Shown in pieces: positions 19,535 to 29,835 of a DNA stretch of 54,239 nucleotides. Both the position numbers and the translations under genes were made by a program. The notes beneath the pieces are model-generated. The model did not search any database. It was not told where the DNA came from and was given only the letters and a program-made list of their open reading frames with translations. Origin of the DNA: Alphaproteobacteria bacterium MarineAlpha9_Bin6 (GTDB lineage Bacteria; Pseudomonadota; Alphaproteobacteria; UBA7887); the NCBI GenBank assembly GCA_002937585.1, contig PTKE01000009.1, positions 1 to 54,239 on the forward strand. The letters are read 5' to 3'. How positions within the stretch are numbered: the first letter of the stretch is position 1; every line of letters starts with the position of its first letter.

Positions 19535-19915
19535 TTAGGTAGTCCGCCGAAGCGTTGTTACGGAGGATTCCCAATTGGCGCCGTCAAAGTGCCTTATGTC
19601 AATTTTGTCTACGTCGACCGTATCGAGACAACGCGCATTCACAGAGTAACCATGGGGATGAGAGCGGGGTACGTAAAACGATTTGATTCCGCACACGGCA
19701 CAAAACCGGTGTTTGGCTGTGCCGGTGTTAAACTTATAAGTGGTGAGTATATTCTCACCCCGGAGCAAGCAAAAATTCTTGGCATCCACAATAAGATGCA
19801 GAAAACCTGATAGTAGACATATGGAACAGTTGCAGTCGTAGACTGTTAAATGGTCAGGAGCGGTGACCTCAAAACCCACTCTCCTGCAATGGCAGCCCCC
19901 TCGAAAAATTGTCAT
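19535..19915 (-). CDS. GFA family protein (CENP-V/GFA domain)
   Basis: 126 aa; GGCHCRRVGFEV, CNCSIC, HRFCAVCGIKSFYVPRSHPHGYSVNARCLD. Confidence 0.9.
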   Translation of the reverse strand: MTIFRGGCHCRRVGFEVTAPDHLTVYDCNCSICLLSGFLHLIVDAKNFCLLRGENILTTYKFNTGTAKHRFCAVCGIKSFYVPRSHPHGYSVNARCLDTVDVDKIDIRHFDGANWESSVTTLRRTT

Positions 19916-19969
19916 GTCTTTAACCTGATTACAAAGATTTTAAAGAATTTGTTATAGAAGTTTTTGGTT

Positions 19970-20524
19970 TTACGGGCTGTCCGAGTCAGGTGAGATCATA
20001 TGCCGGTTGATTAGTGGTAATTGGGCGATGCTAAAGGCCAGGGTGAGGGGCATAATTCCAAATAACTTGAACTGAATCCAAAATTCAGTGGTCTGTGTTC
20101 GCCAGACCACTTCGTTGAGAATTGCCAGCACTACGAAAAAGGCCACCCAGCGAGTTGTAAGTAATCGCCATCCTTGGTCGTGCAGATTCATCACTGACCC
20201 AAATAAACTTTTGAGTAAGGTCACTCGTCCTAAAAGGCCTCCGCTTAGAATCGCAGCGAACAATAAATTAACAATGGTAGGCTTGAGTTTGATGAAAGTC
20301 TCGTCCTGAAGTACCAACGTAAGGCCTCCGAAACCTAGAACGAACAAACCCGAGACTAATGGCATCACCGGCAGTCGCTTTGCAAGCAGCCACATACCAG
20401 GCACGGCGATAGCTGTAACCATCATGAAAGCTCCGGTGGCTGTAAAAATTCCGTACCGTGCGTTGCAAACAAAGAAAACGATTAGTGGACTGATCTCGAA
20501 AAGGAGCCTGACAAACTGATTCAT
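19970..20524 (-). CDS. yciB: inner membrane-spanning protein YciB / septation protein A
   Basis: 184 aa membrane protein; LIVFFVCNARYGIFTATGAFM, WRLLTTRWVAFFVVLAILNEVVWRTQTTEFWIQFKLFGIMPLT. Confidence 0.9.
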   Translation of the reverse strand: MNQFVRLLFEISPLIVFFVCNARYGIFTATGAFMMVTAIAVPGMWLLAKRLPVMPLVSGLFVLGFGGLTLVLQDETFIKLKPTIVNLLFAAILSGGLLGRVTLLKSLFGSVMNLHDQGWRLLTTRWVAFFVVLAILNEVVWRTQTTEFWIQFKLFGIMPLTLAFSIAQLPLINRHMISPDSDSP

Positions 20525-21483
20525 CGTAAACCTATACCCTCTTCATCAAGATTCATTAGTCCGCAGGCAAATTCGTTTGCCTCAAAGGAACGTAGATCGT
20601 TGATGCCTTCGCCAACGCCAATCGCGTGGATTGGCAGGCCAAAACGTTCGGCAAGAGCCACCACTACTCCCCCCCGAGCTGATCCATCCAGCTTAGTTAC
20701 TACCAGTCCTGTGACCCCCACAGCGCTGAGGAATGCCTCGACCTGCGAGAGTGTATTTTGGCCGGTGGTGGCATCTAGCACTAGCACCACGTCATGGGGC
20801 GCGTCGGCATCTATCTTGCTAAGAACACGCGCAAGCTTACCCAATTCAGCCATTAGGTTGGGCACATTATGGAGCCGGCCAGCGGTGTCGATCAGTAAGC
20901 CATTGAAACCTTTGTTATGCGCACGTTTCATAGCATCATAAACCAGCCCTGAGGGATCAGCGCCCGCGTCACCGGCGATCACTTCGCACTGGGCTCTGTC
21001 ACCCCATTGTTGCAGTTGCTCAATCGCTGCTGCCCGAAAAGTATCCGCCGCGACTATGCAGATTTTATTGCCTCCCATAACGAGTTGCTTAGCAAACTTA
21101 CCAATCGTTGTGGTTTTGCCAGTGCCATTAACGCCGACGAACAAAATCACATGTGGTTGGTATGATGGACTGAGGGTGATTGGTGTGGAGAGGGGTCTGA
21201 GTGTGTTGGCGATTTGTTTGGCGAGGACTCGTCGCACTGCTTTGCTCGTTATGTCTCGATCGAATCTGGCATGAGCGAGAGAGGCACTTAAATCTGCTGC
21301 CATGGCTGGGCCAAGGTCAGCTGCGATTAAAAGATCTTCAAGTTGTTCAAGTGCTTCCTTGTCGAGTTGACCACGAGAAAAAATACCAGCGATACCATCA
21401 CCCAAACTGGTTGAGGATTTTCGAAGTCCGGATTTAAGTCGTACTAGCCAACTGCCATGGTTTATGGATGCACTGTCGCTCAT
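20521..21483 (-). CDS. ftsY: signal recognition particle receptor FtsY
   Basis: 320 aa; VGVNGTGKTTTIGKFAKQ, AADTFRAAAIEQLQQW, DTAGRLHN, TKLDGSARGG. Confidence 0.96.
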   Translation of the reverse strand: MSDSASINHGSWLVRLKSGLRKSSTSLGDGIAGIFSRGQLDKEALEQLEDLLIAADLGPAMAADLSASLAHARFDRDITSKAVRRVLAKQIANTLRPLSTPITLSPSYQPHVILFVGVNGTGKTTTIGKFAKQLVMGGNKICIVAADTFRAAAIEQLQQWGDRAQCEVIAGDAGADPSGLVYDAMKRAHNKGFNGLLIDTAGRLHNVPNLMAELGKLARVLSKIDADAPHDVVLVLDATTGQNTLSQVEAFLSAVGVTGLVVTKLDGSARGGVVVALAERFGLPIHAIGVGEGINDLRSFEANEFACGLMNLDEEGIGLR

Positions 21484-22736
21484 AGGCCTACACTAAGTAA
21501 TTTATCGCCGTCGATTCCAACGAGACGCACCCGGCGCAGGGTCCCGGGGCGTTCCGGAGCGGACAAACGAACCGGAATATAATGCTCAGTTCGGCCATGG
21601 TCCGGTTGTTCCACCAAAACTTCGGCTTGGCATCCTAATTTTCGTCGAAACATATTGAGACGCATTTTAACCCCCGCTGCACGAAGTTGCGCGGCGCGGG
21701 CGCGCCGGATTTTAGTGGGCACCATTGGCATGCGAGCAGCCGGGGTTTTCTCGCGCGGCGAGTAGGGGAAAACGTGCAGAAAGCTCAGGCCGCATTCTTG
21801 GACCAGTTTAAGCGTACGGTTAAACATAACTTCGGTCTCAGTTGGAAAACCGGCAATGAGATCTGCTCCAAGGGTAATACCAGGACGTAAAGCACGGGCG
21901 CGTGCGCAGCAGTCAATTGCGTTGGCACGACTATGGCGGCGTTTCATGCGCTTTAAAATGAGGTCATCGCCGGCCTGAATGCTGAAATGGAGATGCGGCA
22001 TCAGGCGTGGCTCGTGCTGGATGGCTGACCATAGTTCTTCGTCGATCTCGGCCGGGTCCAAGGAGGAAAGGCGTAGCCGTGACAATTTTGGCTCGGTCGA
22101 GAGTAAACGACGGATTAGTTGTCCAAGGAGCGGCCGATCCGGTAGGTCACGGCCGTACGAGGTGATGTCAACACCAGTCAGCACTATTTCTCGGTAACCA
22201 CGAGTAATTAGTTGGCAAGATTCGGCAAGTATGTCGCTAATTGGGACACTACGGCTGTTCCCGCGGCCAAAAGGAATGACACAAAAAGTGCATCGATGGT
22301 CACAACCGTTTTGAATTTGGACAAAAGCACGCGCACGTCCGTCAAAACTGCCTACCATATGGGCAGCAGTTTCACGCACTGACATGATGTCATTGACGCG
22401 AATTCGATCCTGGTGAGAAGGATCAAAGCAATTGGGATCAAGCTTCTCCAGATTGCCGATAACCTGGTCAACTTCTGCCATGGCGCCGAAGGTGCCCGGA
22501 GAAATTTGGGCTGCGCAGCCGGTGACAATGATATGGGCGTCGGGCTGTTCGCGTTTTGCCCGGCGGATTGCTTGGCGAGCTTGCCGTTCCGCCTCTGCCG
22601 TGACTGCGCACGTGTTCACGATCACGGTATTTCTAAGGCCGGCGCTGACCGCGTTTCGACGAATGACTTCGGACTCATAAGTGTTCAAACGGCAACCAAA
22701 AGTGACTATCTTGGGGGTGTGAGACTCGGCCGTCAT
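21480..22736 (-). CDS. mtaB: tRNA methylthiotransferase MtaB (radical SAM)
   Basis: FGCRLNTYESEVIRR, VNTCAVTAEAERQARQAIRR, QNGCDHRCTFCVIPFGRG, TGVDITSYG. Start set to 22736 (MTAESHTPKI), giving a 4-nt overlap with dapF; the longer ORF to 22949 is likely artefactual. Confidence 0.92.
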   Translation of the reverse strand: MTAESHTPKIVTFGCRLNTYESEVIRRNAVSAGLRNTVIVNTCAVTAEAERQARQAIRRAKREQPDAHIIVTGCAAQISPGTFGAMAEVDQVIGNLEKLDPNCFDPSHQDRIRVNDIMSVRETAAHMVGSFDGRARAFVQIQNGCDHRCTFCVIPFGRGNSRSVPISDILAESCQLITRGYREIVLTGVDITSYGRDLPDRPLLGQLIRRLLSTEPKLSRLRLSSLDPAEIDEELWSAIQHEPRLMPHLHFSIQAGDDLILKRMKRRHSRANAIDCCARARALRPGITLGADLIAGFPTETEVMFNRTLKLVQECGLSFLHVFPYSPREKTPAARMPMVPTKIRRARAAQLRAAGVKMRLNMFRRKLGCQAEVLVEQPDHGRTEHYIPVRLSAPERPGTLRRVRLVGIDGDKLLSVGL

Positions 22737-23560
22737 AGCAACAGAGAGGAATCTATTTCGCCTACAAAGACGGTTAAGGCTGGGCCGGTCATCATAATAT
22801 GGTTGTTGTCTTGCCACTGGATTTGGAGAACGCCGCCGTCTAGCTGGATCTCGGCTTCGCGATCGCATAGTTTGCGCTGATGAGCTGCGACTAGGGCAGC
22901 ACACGCACCTGTCCCGCATGCTAGGGTTAGGCCAGCGCCACGCTCCCATACCCGCAGCCGAATCTTGTTACGGTCAATAATTTGGGCGACACCGATGTTG
23001 GCACGGTCGGGAAAAATTGGATTGATTTCCAGATTTGGTCCGAGGGAGTCAAGTGGCACAGAGGTCACGTCATCCACAAAGAAAACCGCGTGAGGGTTTC
23101 CCATGTTGACCGCTGCTGGGTCGGACAGCGAACCTTTTTTCAAAGGGATGTGGAGGGTATCATGCGGACTTGCAAGTGGAATTTCGCGCCAATCGAGTCT
23201 AGGCGGACCCATGTCGATTGTTACCTGCTCGTCGAGCGTTGCGCTCGCCCGCAAGACATCAACCGCGGTTTCAAGAAGCACACTGTCGGTATCTTTTTCC
23301 TGCATTACTAACCGGGCAACGCAGCGTGCCGCGTTTCCGCATGCCTCGACTTCGCCGCCATCTGAGTTGTGAATACGCATGTACAGGTCAGCTTTTTCGG
23401 ATGGCTCAAGCGTAATAATTTGATCGCAGCCGATTCCAGTCCGACGGTTCGCGATTGCTAGTGCCTGTTTTGTGCTAAGGCTAATCGGCGTAACTCGGCC
23501 GTCAAGCACAACGAAATCGTTGCCAAGGCCATGCATCTTGATAAATCGACGTGCGGTCAT
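22733..23560 (-). CDS. dapF: diaminopimelate epimerase
   Basis: 275 aa; KMHGLGNDFVVLD, DGGEVEACGNAARCVA, NPHAVFFVDD, ERGAGLTLACGTGACA. Confidence 0.96.
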   Translation of the reverse strand: MTARRFIKMHGLGNDFVVLDGRVTPISLSTKQALAIANRRTGIGCDQIITLEPSEKADLYMRIHNSDGGEVEACGNAARCVARLVMQEKDTDSVLLETAVDVLRASATLDEQVTIDMGPPRLDWREIPLASPHDTLHIPLKKGSLSDPAAVNMGNPHAVFFVDDVTSVPLDSLGPNLEINPIFPDRANIGVAQIIDRNKIRLRVWERGAGLTLACGTGACAALVAAHQRKLCDREAEIQLDGGVLQIQWQDNNHIMMTGPALTVFVGEIDSSLLL

Positions 23561-23714
23561 CTCGGCGTTATAGGGCTGGTTTAACCTCTACGTCCAGTAT
23601 TCTGAGTCTATGAGCGGATCAGGTTGACTTCGGGACGGAGTTGGCGTTTCTTGCCCCAACCCTCGGGTATGGCCCTCAGACGCCCGCAGGACGTAGGAAC
23701 CAATTGGTTTTATA

Positions 23715-25079
23715 ATGTTCGACAGTTTAGCTGATCGCCTAGGTGAGGTATTTGAACATCTCACTAAACGTGGAGCCTTGACAGAGTCCGATGTTGGAAA
23801 GGCGTTGCGCGAAGTGCGAATCGCGTTGCTTGAAGCTGATGTTGCGTTGTCGGTGGTTAAAAAGTTTATTGATCAGGTAAAGGAACGCGCCGTTGGTGCC
23901 GAGGTACTGAACAGCATCACTCCTGGCCAGATGGTGATCAAGGTGGTGCATGATCATCTGGTGCAGATGTTAGGTTCAGATTTGGTGCCGGTGACTTTGG
24001 GTGCCAATCCGCCTGGAGTGGTTATGTTGGTGGGCCTGCAGGGGTCGGGAAAAACAACGACTGCTGCCAAACTGGGCCTACGGTTTAAGACACGCGATCA
24101 TAAAAATACGCTAATGGCATCGCTTGATGTCAATCGCCCCGCCGCGCAAGAACAGCTCTTGTTACTTGGCCGCCAGGCAGGGGTTGATACGTTGCCAGTA
24201 GTGCAAGGACAATTGCCCCTCGCAATCGCGGAACGTGCGGTCCAGGCGGCGCGGCTTGGCGGGTATGATGCGTTGATTCTAGATACTGCCGGCCGGCTTC
24301 ATATTAACGACGCGTTAATGAATGAACTCACTGAGTTGGTGAATGTTACTCAACCGATTGAAACCCTGTTAGTCGCAGATTCTTTAACCGGGCAGGATGC
24401 GGTCAAGATCGCTGATGGTTTTCATCGGAGGGTTGGGCTCACTGGCTTAGTTCTTACCCGGGTTGATGGTGACGGACGGGGCGGAGCAGCTTTGAGTGTT
24501 CGTTCGGTTACGGGCTGTCCGATCAAGCTTATCGGAGTAGGTGAAAATTTAGAAGCACTTGAAGATTTTCACCCAGAGCGTATTGCATCGAGATTGCTGG
24601 GCATGGGAGACGTCGTGTCGCTGGTTGAGAAGGCTCAGGCGACAATAGAACACGATGAGGCGGAGAAGCTAGCCGCCAAACTTGGTAAGGGGCAATTTGA
24701 TTTTGAGGATTTAGCAGTGCAGATTGCGCAAATCCGAAAGATGGGAGGCATGGAAGGCATGCTTGCTTTGTTGCCTGGCATTGCCAAAATAAAGAAGAAA
24801 ATGGCAGTTGGTAGGGTCGACGAGCGTCAACTTTCTCATCAGGAAGCGATTATTCGTTCAATGACCCTTAATGAACGACGAAATGCCAAACTCTTGAACA
24901 GCTCACGAAAACGTCGTATCGCATCAGGTTCGGGTACCACCATTCAAGAAGTGAACCGTTTGCTCAAGCAGCAAAAAGATATGAGTACGATGATGAAGCG
25001 GGCAACGAAAATGGGGAAGAAAGGTTTGATGCCGTCGGCTCTACCGAATGTTCTCCCGCCGGGCTTCCCAACGCCCTAG
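23715..25079 (+). CDS. ffh: signal recognition particle protein Ffh
   Basis: 454 aa; VGLQGSGKTTTAAKL, DVNRPAAQEQL, DTAGRLHINDALMNEL, C-terminal Met-rich M domain. Confidence 0.97.
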   Translation: MFDSLADRLGEVFEHLTKRGALTESDVGKALREVRIALLEADVALSVVKKFIDQVKERAVGAEVLNSITPGQMVIKVVHDHLVQMLGSDLVPVTLGANPPGVVMLVGLQGSGKTTTAAKLGLRFKTRDHKNTLMASLDVNRPAAQEQLLLLGRQAGVDTLPVVQGQLPLAIAERAVQAARLGGYDALILDTAGRLHINDALMNELTELVNVTQPIETLLVADSLTGQDAVKIADGFHRRVGLTGLVLTRVDGDGRGGAALSVRSVTGCPIKLIGVGENLEALEDFHPERIASRLLGMGDVVSLVEKAQATIEHDEAEKLAAKLGKGQFDFEDLAVQIAQIRKMGGMEGMLALLPGIAKIKKKMAVGRVDERQLSHQEAIIRSMTLNERRNAKLLNSSRKRRIASGSGTTIQEVNRLLKQQKDMSTMMKRATKMGKKGLMPSALPNVLPPGFPTP

Positions 25080-25190
25080 CCTGGCGACCTTGTGCGAAGG
25101 TGTTTTAGTGAGTTAATCGTGGGCGAACGTAATAATTTTAATGCCTGCTTAATTTTAATCTAGGTGGGTTTGAGACCAAAGGAGTCGAAC

Positions 25191-25904
25191 ATGGCAGTGA
25201 AAATCCGTCTTAGTCGGGCAGGCGCCAAGAAAACGCCGCACTATCGCGTTATAATCGCGGATTCGCGCAGCCCGCGTGACGGTCGCTTCTTAGAACGGGT
25301 CGGCACCTACAATCCTCTATTGCCGCGTGATCACCAGGATCGGGTAAAGCTGAAGCTTGATCGGATCAAATATTGGCTCGACCAGGGCGCGCAACCTTCT
25401 CCGCGAGTCGCGAAATTCCTCGGTTCAGCAGATGTGATCCCAGTGCCTAAACGAGAGAATCCAATAAAGGCCAAACCGAAAGCCAAGGCGCGAGCTCGGT
25501 CCGACGCACTTGCACAGGCAGAGGCCAAGAAAGCCGACGAGGCATCCAAGGAGAGTGCAAAACCAGCAGAACCAACCGATGAAACGAAGGTAGTCGGGAG
25601 TAGTGAGGGCGAAAAAACCGACGAGGCATCCAAGGAGAGTGCAAAACCGGCAGAACCAACCGATGAAACGAAGGTAGGCGGAAGTAGTGAGGCCGAGAAA
25701 ACCGACGAAGCACCCAAGGAGAGTGCCAAACCAGCAGAACCAACTGATGAAACGAAGGTAGAGGGAAGTAGTGAGGGCGAGAAAACCGACGAGGCATCTA
25801 ACGCGAGTGCAAAACCGACAAAACCAACCGATGAAACGCAGGTAGACGAGGGTGATCAGGGCTCGGAAGCTGAAGCCAAAACCAAAAACAAAACCAAAAC
25901 ATAA
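25191..25904 (+). CDS. rpsP: 30S ribosomal protein S16 with long repetitive C-terminal tail
   Basis: [42 protein letters not shown] canonical S16; tail of 28-aa repeats. ATG 25191 chosen over the upstream ORF start at 25164. Confidence 0.95.
   Translation: MAVKIRLSRAGAKKTPHYRVIIADSRSPRDGRFLERVGTYNPLLPRDHQDRVKLKLDRIKYWLDQGAQPSPRVAKFLGSADVIPVPKRENPIKAKPKAKARARSDALAQAEAKKADEASKESAKPAEPTDETKVVGSSEGEKTDEASKESAKPAEPTDETKVGGSSEAEKTDEAPKESAKPAEPTDETKVEGSSEGEKTDEASNASAKPTKPTDETQVDEGDQGSEAEAKTKNKTKT
25530..25865 (+). repeat. 84-bp in-frame tandem repeat, about 4 copies (last degenerate), inside rpsP
   Basis: Units beginning at 25530, 25614, 25698, 25782 encode K(A/T)[26 protein letters not shown]. 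Confidence 0.95.
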
Positions 25905-25911
25905 GTCCGGC

Positions 25912-26466
25912 GTGGACGGTGCCGCCGAAGATAATGCGCTGTCTTATAAACCAGGCTTAAAGGACTTATGCGTTGCTGTGGTGGTAGGTGCGCAGGGCCT
26001 GGACGGTGCGATGCGTATCAGGACCTTTACCAATACGCCTTCGGCAATTGGCGCCATTAATGGGTTGGTAAACGAAAGTGGCGTGCCGATAGGAATTCAT
26101 GTAGTGCGGTTGCAAAAGGGTATTGTAGTAGCTCGTATTGAAGGAGTATCCGATCGAACACAGGCAGAGGCGTGGATCGGCAAACGCTTATACGTAGCGC
26201 GGTCGACCCTACCCAAGCTTGAGCATGAGGAATATTACCACACTGACTTGATTGGATTACGCGTCGAGTCGCCAAAAGGGACCGAAGTCGGCCGTGTGGT
26301 GGCAGTCCACGATTTTGGTGCGGGAGGCATCATTGATGTCGAGAACGGCGAAGGCAAGAGCATAATGTTGCCCTTTAGTGCAGAGACAGTGCCACTCGTT
26401 GATATATCTAATGGCCGTTTAGTGGTGGCACCAGAGGCATTTGAGTTGGATGAAGCCAAATTATGA
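25912..26466 (+). CDS. rimM: ribosome maturation factor RimM
   Basis: VAVVVGAQGLDGAMRIRTFT, EEYYHTDLIGLRV, GAGGIIDVENGEGKSIMLPF. GTG 25912 proposed; the open frame extends to 25852 and overlaps rpsP. Confidence 0.88.
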   Translation: MDGAAEDNALSYKPGLKDLCVAVVVGAQGLDGAMRIRTFTNTPSAIGAINGLVNESGVPIGIHVVRLQKGIVVARIEGVSDRTQAEAWIGKRLYVARSTLPKLEHEEYYHTDLIGLRVESPKGTEVGRVVAVHDFGAGGIIDVENGEGKSIMLPFSAETVPLVDISNGRLVVAPEAFELDEAKL

Positions 26467-27197
26467 CAAATCCCCAGCCGTGGACCGCTCACATATTGAC
26501 AATGTTTCCCGGTATGTTCCCTGGCCCGTTGGGCCACAGTCTTGCGGGTACGGCCCTAAAGAAGGGCCTCTGGTCCTTGAAAACAGTAGACATTCGCGAC
26601 TTTGCACGCGATAAACGCGGTGCCGTAGATGATGCGCCTTATGGTGGCGGCCCGGGTATGGTAATGCGACCCGACGTAGCAGCGGCAGCTATAGAATGGG
26701 CGCTGGATGCCGGTGAACATGCCGGCGGAAAGTTGGCGAGGATTTGTCTGACTCCGCGGGGGGCGCCGGTTACACAGACGCAGGTGAAGCGTTGGGCGGC
26801 GGGTCCCGGGATTATGGTTTTATGTGGCCGGTTTGAGGGGATTGATCAACGCGTGATAGAGGCGCGTGGTTTGGAGGAGATGAGCGTTGGCGACTTTGTC
26901 ATGTCGAGCGGTGAACCGGCCGCGATAGCTTTGACGGACGGTTGCATTCGTTTACTGTCTGGTGTCATAGGTAATCCCGATGGCACGGTGGAGGAGAGTT
27001 TCGAACAAGGACTATTGGAATATCCGCATTACACGAGGCCTCGGTTTTGGCAAGGGCAAGAGGTGCCAGCAACCCTTCTGTCCGGAAACCATGAAGGGAT
27101 CGAAAGTTGGCGTCGTCGTGAGGCGGAGCGGGTAACTCAGGAGCGCCGACCGGATATGTGGCAAAGGTACCGGTCATTAAACAGTCGCGTGGTCTGA
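26463..27197 (+). CDS. trmD: tRNA (guanine-N1-)-methyltransferase TrmD
   Basis: 244 aa; LTMFPGMFPGPLGHSL, DDAPYGGGPGMVMRPD, CGRFEGIDQRVIE, SVGDFVMSSGEPAA. Confidence 0.96.
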   Translation: MTNPQPWTAHILTMFPGMFPGPLGHSLAGTALKKGLWSLKTVDIRDFARDKRGAVDDAPYGGGPGMVMRPDVAAAAIEWALDAGEHAGGKLARICLTPRGAPVTQTQVKRWAAGPGIMVLCGRFEGIDQRVIEARGLEEMSVGDFVMSSGEPAAIALTDGCIRLLSGVIGNPDGTVEESFEQGLLEYPHYTRPRFWQGQEVPATLLSGNHEGIESWRRREAERVTQERRPDMWQRYRSLNSRVV

Positions 27198-27270
27198 GGT
27201 GTAGTATTAGGAGCGCGAACTTAGGCCTGATAACGACGATTATGTAGGCCGACAAAGCGGGATTGGTAAC

Positions 27271-27702
27271 ATGAACATTATTGAGCAGATTGAACGTGAG
27301 GAGATTGAAAAACTCACGGACGGAAAAGACATCACTGTATTTAATCCCGGAGATACGGTGCGCGTGCAAGTGCGGGTGGTAGAGGGTGCCCGCGAGCGTT
27401 TACAGGCGTTCGAGGGTGTGTGTATTGCACGCTCAAATCGAGGCCTTAATTCGTCGTTTACGTTGCGCAAAATCAGCTATGGTGAAGGCGTAGAACGAGT
27501 GTTTCAATTGTACTCACCGCTTATTCAGGAAATCGAGTTGGTGCGTCGGGGTGATGTCCGCCGAGCTAAGCTCTATTATCTGCGGGGGCGTACGGGGAAA
27601 TCGGCTCGTATTGCAGAGAAGCGGGACGATCGGCGGCGTAAGGATTCTAAGAAAGCCTCAGAACTGAAAGTTGGCAAGGTTGCAGCCAATTTAGAATCCT
27701 GA
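27271..27702 (+). CDS. rplS: 50S ribosomal protein L19
   Basis: [68 protein letters not shown]. Confidence 0.96.
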   Translation: MNIIEQIEREEIEKLTDGKDITVFNPGDTVRVQVRVVEGARERLQAFEGVCIARSNRGLNSSFTLRKISYGEGVERVFQLYSPLIQEIELVRRGDVRRAKLYYLRGRTGKSARIAEKRDDRRRKDSKKASELKVGKVAANLES

Positions 27703-27728
27703 GGAGTAAGTTTTCTGAAGGTACTCTC

Positions 27729-29135
27729 ATGAATGCTCCACGAACGTTGTTCGACAAAATCTGGGATGACCATGTCGTACATGATCAAAATGACGGCACA
27801 TGCTTAATTTATATTGATAGGCACTTGGTCCACGAAGTGACCAGCCCGCAGGCTTTCGAGGGTTTGCGTCTTTCTGGCCGTGAAGTGCATCGGCCTGAGG
27901 AGACGCTTGCCGTAGCGGACCATAACGTCCCAACTAGTAATCGTGCTGCTGGAATAATTGAAGAGACTTCGCGAGTTCAGGTGGAAACACTGGAGCGGAA
28001 CGTCACTGAGTTTGGCGTGCCTTATTTGCCGCTCGACGACTTGCGTCAGGGCATCGTGCATATCATTGGTCCTGAGTTAGGCTTTACATTGCCTGGCGCG
28101 ACGATTGTGTGCGGCGATAGCCACACTTCGACACACGGTGCATGCGGTGCGCTCGCATTTGGTATCGGTACCAGCGAAGTTGAACACGTACTTGCAACTC
28201 AAACCCTGATACAGAAACGACCGCAAAACATGCGGATTACGGTTGATGGTGAGTGTCGGCCAGGGGTTACAGCCAAGGATATAATCCTGTCAATTATTGC
28301 CCAAATTGGAACAGCCGGCGCAACGGGCCACGTCATTGAATACGCTGGTTCGGCGATTACATCCTTGTCCATGGAAGGGCGGATGACAGTCTGTAATATG
28401 TCGATAGAGGCTGGGGCACGTGCTGGTTTAATTGCCCCTGATGCGGTTACGTTTGAGTATCTTGAGGGTCGGCAAATGGTGCCAAAAGGCGGTGCTTGGG
28501 AGCAGGCACTAGCAAATTGGCGAACACTCCCGTCTGATGAAGGTGCAGTGTACGATCGTGAAGTCAGTCTAAGTGCAAGCGAGTTGGTCCCGCACGTAAC
28601 GTGGGGGACCAGCCCTCAAGATGCTCTCCCAGTAACTAGCGAGGTGCCGGACCCAGCAGGTGAGGTCGACGTCGAGCGTCGAGCATCGATCGAGAGATCG
28701 CTGGCTTATATGGATCTTGCTCCCGGTACGCCACTTGTCAAGGTTCCCATTGATCGGGTTTTTATTGGCTCCTGCACAAATGGTCGGATCGAAGATTTAC
28801 GCGAAGTTGCTGCTGTGGCTTTGGGTCGGCGGGTAGCTCAAGGTGTTGGAGCGATGATTGTGCCCGGCTCCGGTCTCGTTAAGGAGGAGGCTGAGGAAGA
28901 AGGCCTCGACAAAATTTTTATCGAGGCGGGGTTTGAGTGGCGCGAACCGGGTTGCTCCATGTGTTTGGCAATGAATGCGGATCGATTGGAGCCGGGCGAG
29001 CGTTGTGCATCGACTTCCAATCGTAATTTTGAAGGACGTCAGGGACGAGGTGGGCGTACGCACCTGATGAGTCCGGCGATGGCTGCTGCTGCTGCAGTGA
29101 CCGGTCATATTACGGACGTTCGAGCCTTACTTTAA
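27729..29135 (+). CDS. leuC: 3-isopropylmalate dehydratase large subunit
   Basis: 468 aa; [66 protein letters not shown]. Confidence 0.97.
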   Translation: MNAPRTLFDKIWDDHVVHDQNDGTCLIYIDRHLVHEVTSPQAFEGLRLSGREVHRPEETLAVADHNVPTSNRAAGIIEETSRVQVETLERNVTEFGVPYLPLDDLRQGIVHIIGPELGFTLPGATIVCGDSHTSTHGACGALAFGIGTSEVEHVLATQTLIQKRPQNMRITVDGECRPGVTAKDIILSIIAQIGTAGATGHVIEYAGSAITSLSMEGRMTVCNMSIEAGARAGLIAPDAVTFEYLEGRQMVPKGGAWEQALANWRTLPSDEGAVYDREVSLSASELVPHVTWGTSPQDALPVTSEVPDPAGEVDVERRASIERSLAYMDLAPGTPLVKVPIDRVFIGSCTNGRIEDLREVAAVALGRRVAQGVGAMIVPGSGLVKEEAEEEGLDKIFIEAGFEWREPGCSMCLAMNADRLEPGERCASTSNRNFEGRQGRGGRTHLMSPAMAAAAAVTGHITDVRALL

Positions 29136-29204
29136 ATACAGCTACGCTGGATAGTGTGGGGTGTTGGCTCTGACTCTATTGGTGTTTGGTAAGAGACTAT
29201 AACT

Positions 29205-29822
29205 ATGGATAAATTTACCACCCTCACAGGTGTTGCAGCACCCCTGCGAATGATTAATATCGATACTGACCGCATAATCCCCAAGCAGTTTCTTAAAACA
29301 ATCAAACGCACTGGACTTGGGGAGTTTCTTTTTAACGATCTTCGTTACAATCCAGATGGCTCAGAGGTCGATGAGTTTGTGCTTAACCGGCCTCCCTATC
29401 GACACGCACAGATCGTGATTGCGGGGCGAAATTTTGGCTGTGGCTCTAGTCGGGAACATGCCCCTTGGGCGCTCCTTGACTTTGGAATCACCTGTATCAT
29501 AGCGCCAAGCTTTGCGGATATTTTTTATAACAACTGCTTTAAAAATGGGCTTCTGCCAATCAGTTTGTCTGAAGAACAGGTGCACAAACTTTTGGATGCC
29601 GCCGATGCTGGATCAAACGAAAATTTCACGATTGATCTCAATGCCCAGCGGGTTACTGATCCTAATGGAGAGATTTTTGAATTCAAGATCGATCCGTTTC
29701 GCAAGCATTGTTTATTCAATGGCCTAGATGACATTGGGTTGACACTTGGAAAAGCCGCAATAATTGAAGCGTTTGAGCAAAAACGAAGTGTGCAAAATCC
29801 CTGGCTTAAATTGGGACCATAG
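29205..29822 (+). CDS. leuD: 3-isopropylmalate dehydratase small subunit
   Basis: 205 aa; [51 protein letters not shown]. Confidence 0.96.
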   Translation: MDKFTTLTGVAAPLRMINIDTDRIIPKQFLKTIKRTGLGEFLFNDLRYNPDGSEVDEFVLNRPPYRHAQIVIAGRNFGCGSSREHAPWALLDFGITCIIAPSFADIFYNNCFKNGLLPISLSEEQVHKLLDAADAGSNENFTIDLNAQRVTDPNGEIFEFKIDPFRKHCLFNGLDDIGLTLGKAAIIEAFEQKRSVQNPWLKLGP

Positions 29823-29835
29823 GAATCACTGATAC

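Noticed and set aside
22737-22949. 71-codon N-terminal extension of the mtaB ORF
   Set aside because: Overlaps dapF coding on the same strand and is low-complexity Arg/Ser-rich; the conserved protein starts at 22736.
25331-25797. Two overlapping minus-strand ORFs (132 and 116 aa) with repeated [14 protein letters not shown] / HSPWMPRRF motifs
   Set aside because: The repetitiveness only mirrors the 84-bp rpsP repeat on the opposite strand.
25876-25903. AAAACC/AAAAAC-rich tract as a short repeat or regulatory element
   Set aside because: It is simply Lys/Thr coding at the end of rpsP.
28670-28705. GTCGACGTCGAGCGTCGAGCATCGATCGAG palindrome-like stretch
   Set aside because: Inside leuC coding with no consistent stem-loop; likely codon-driven.
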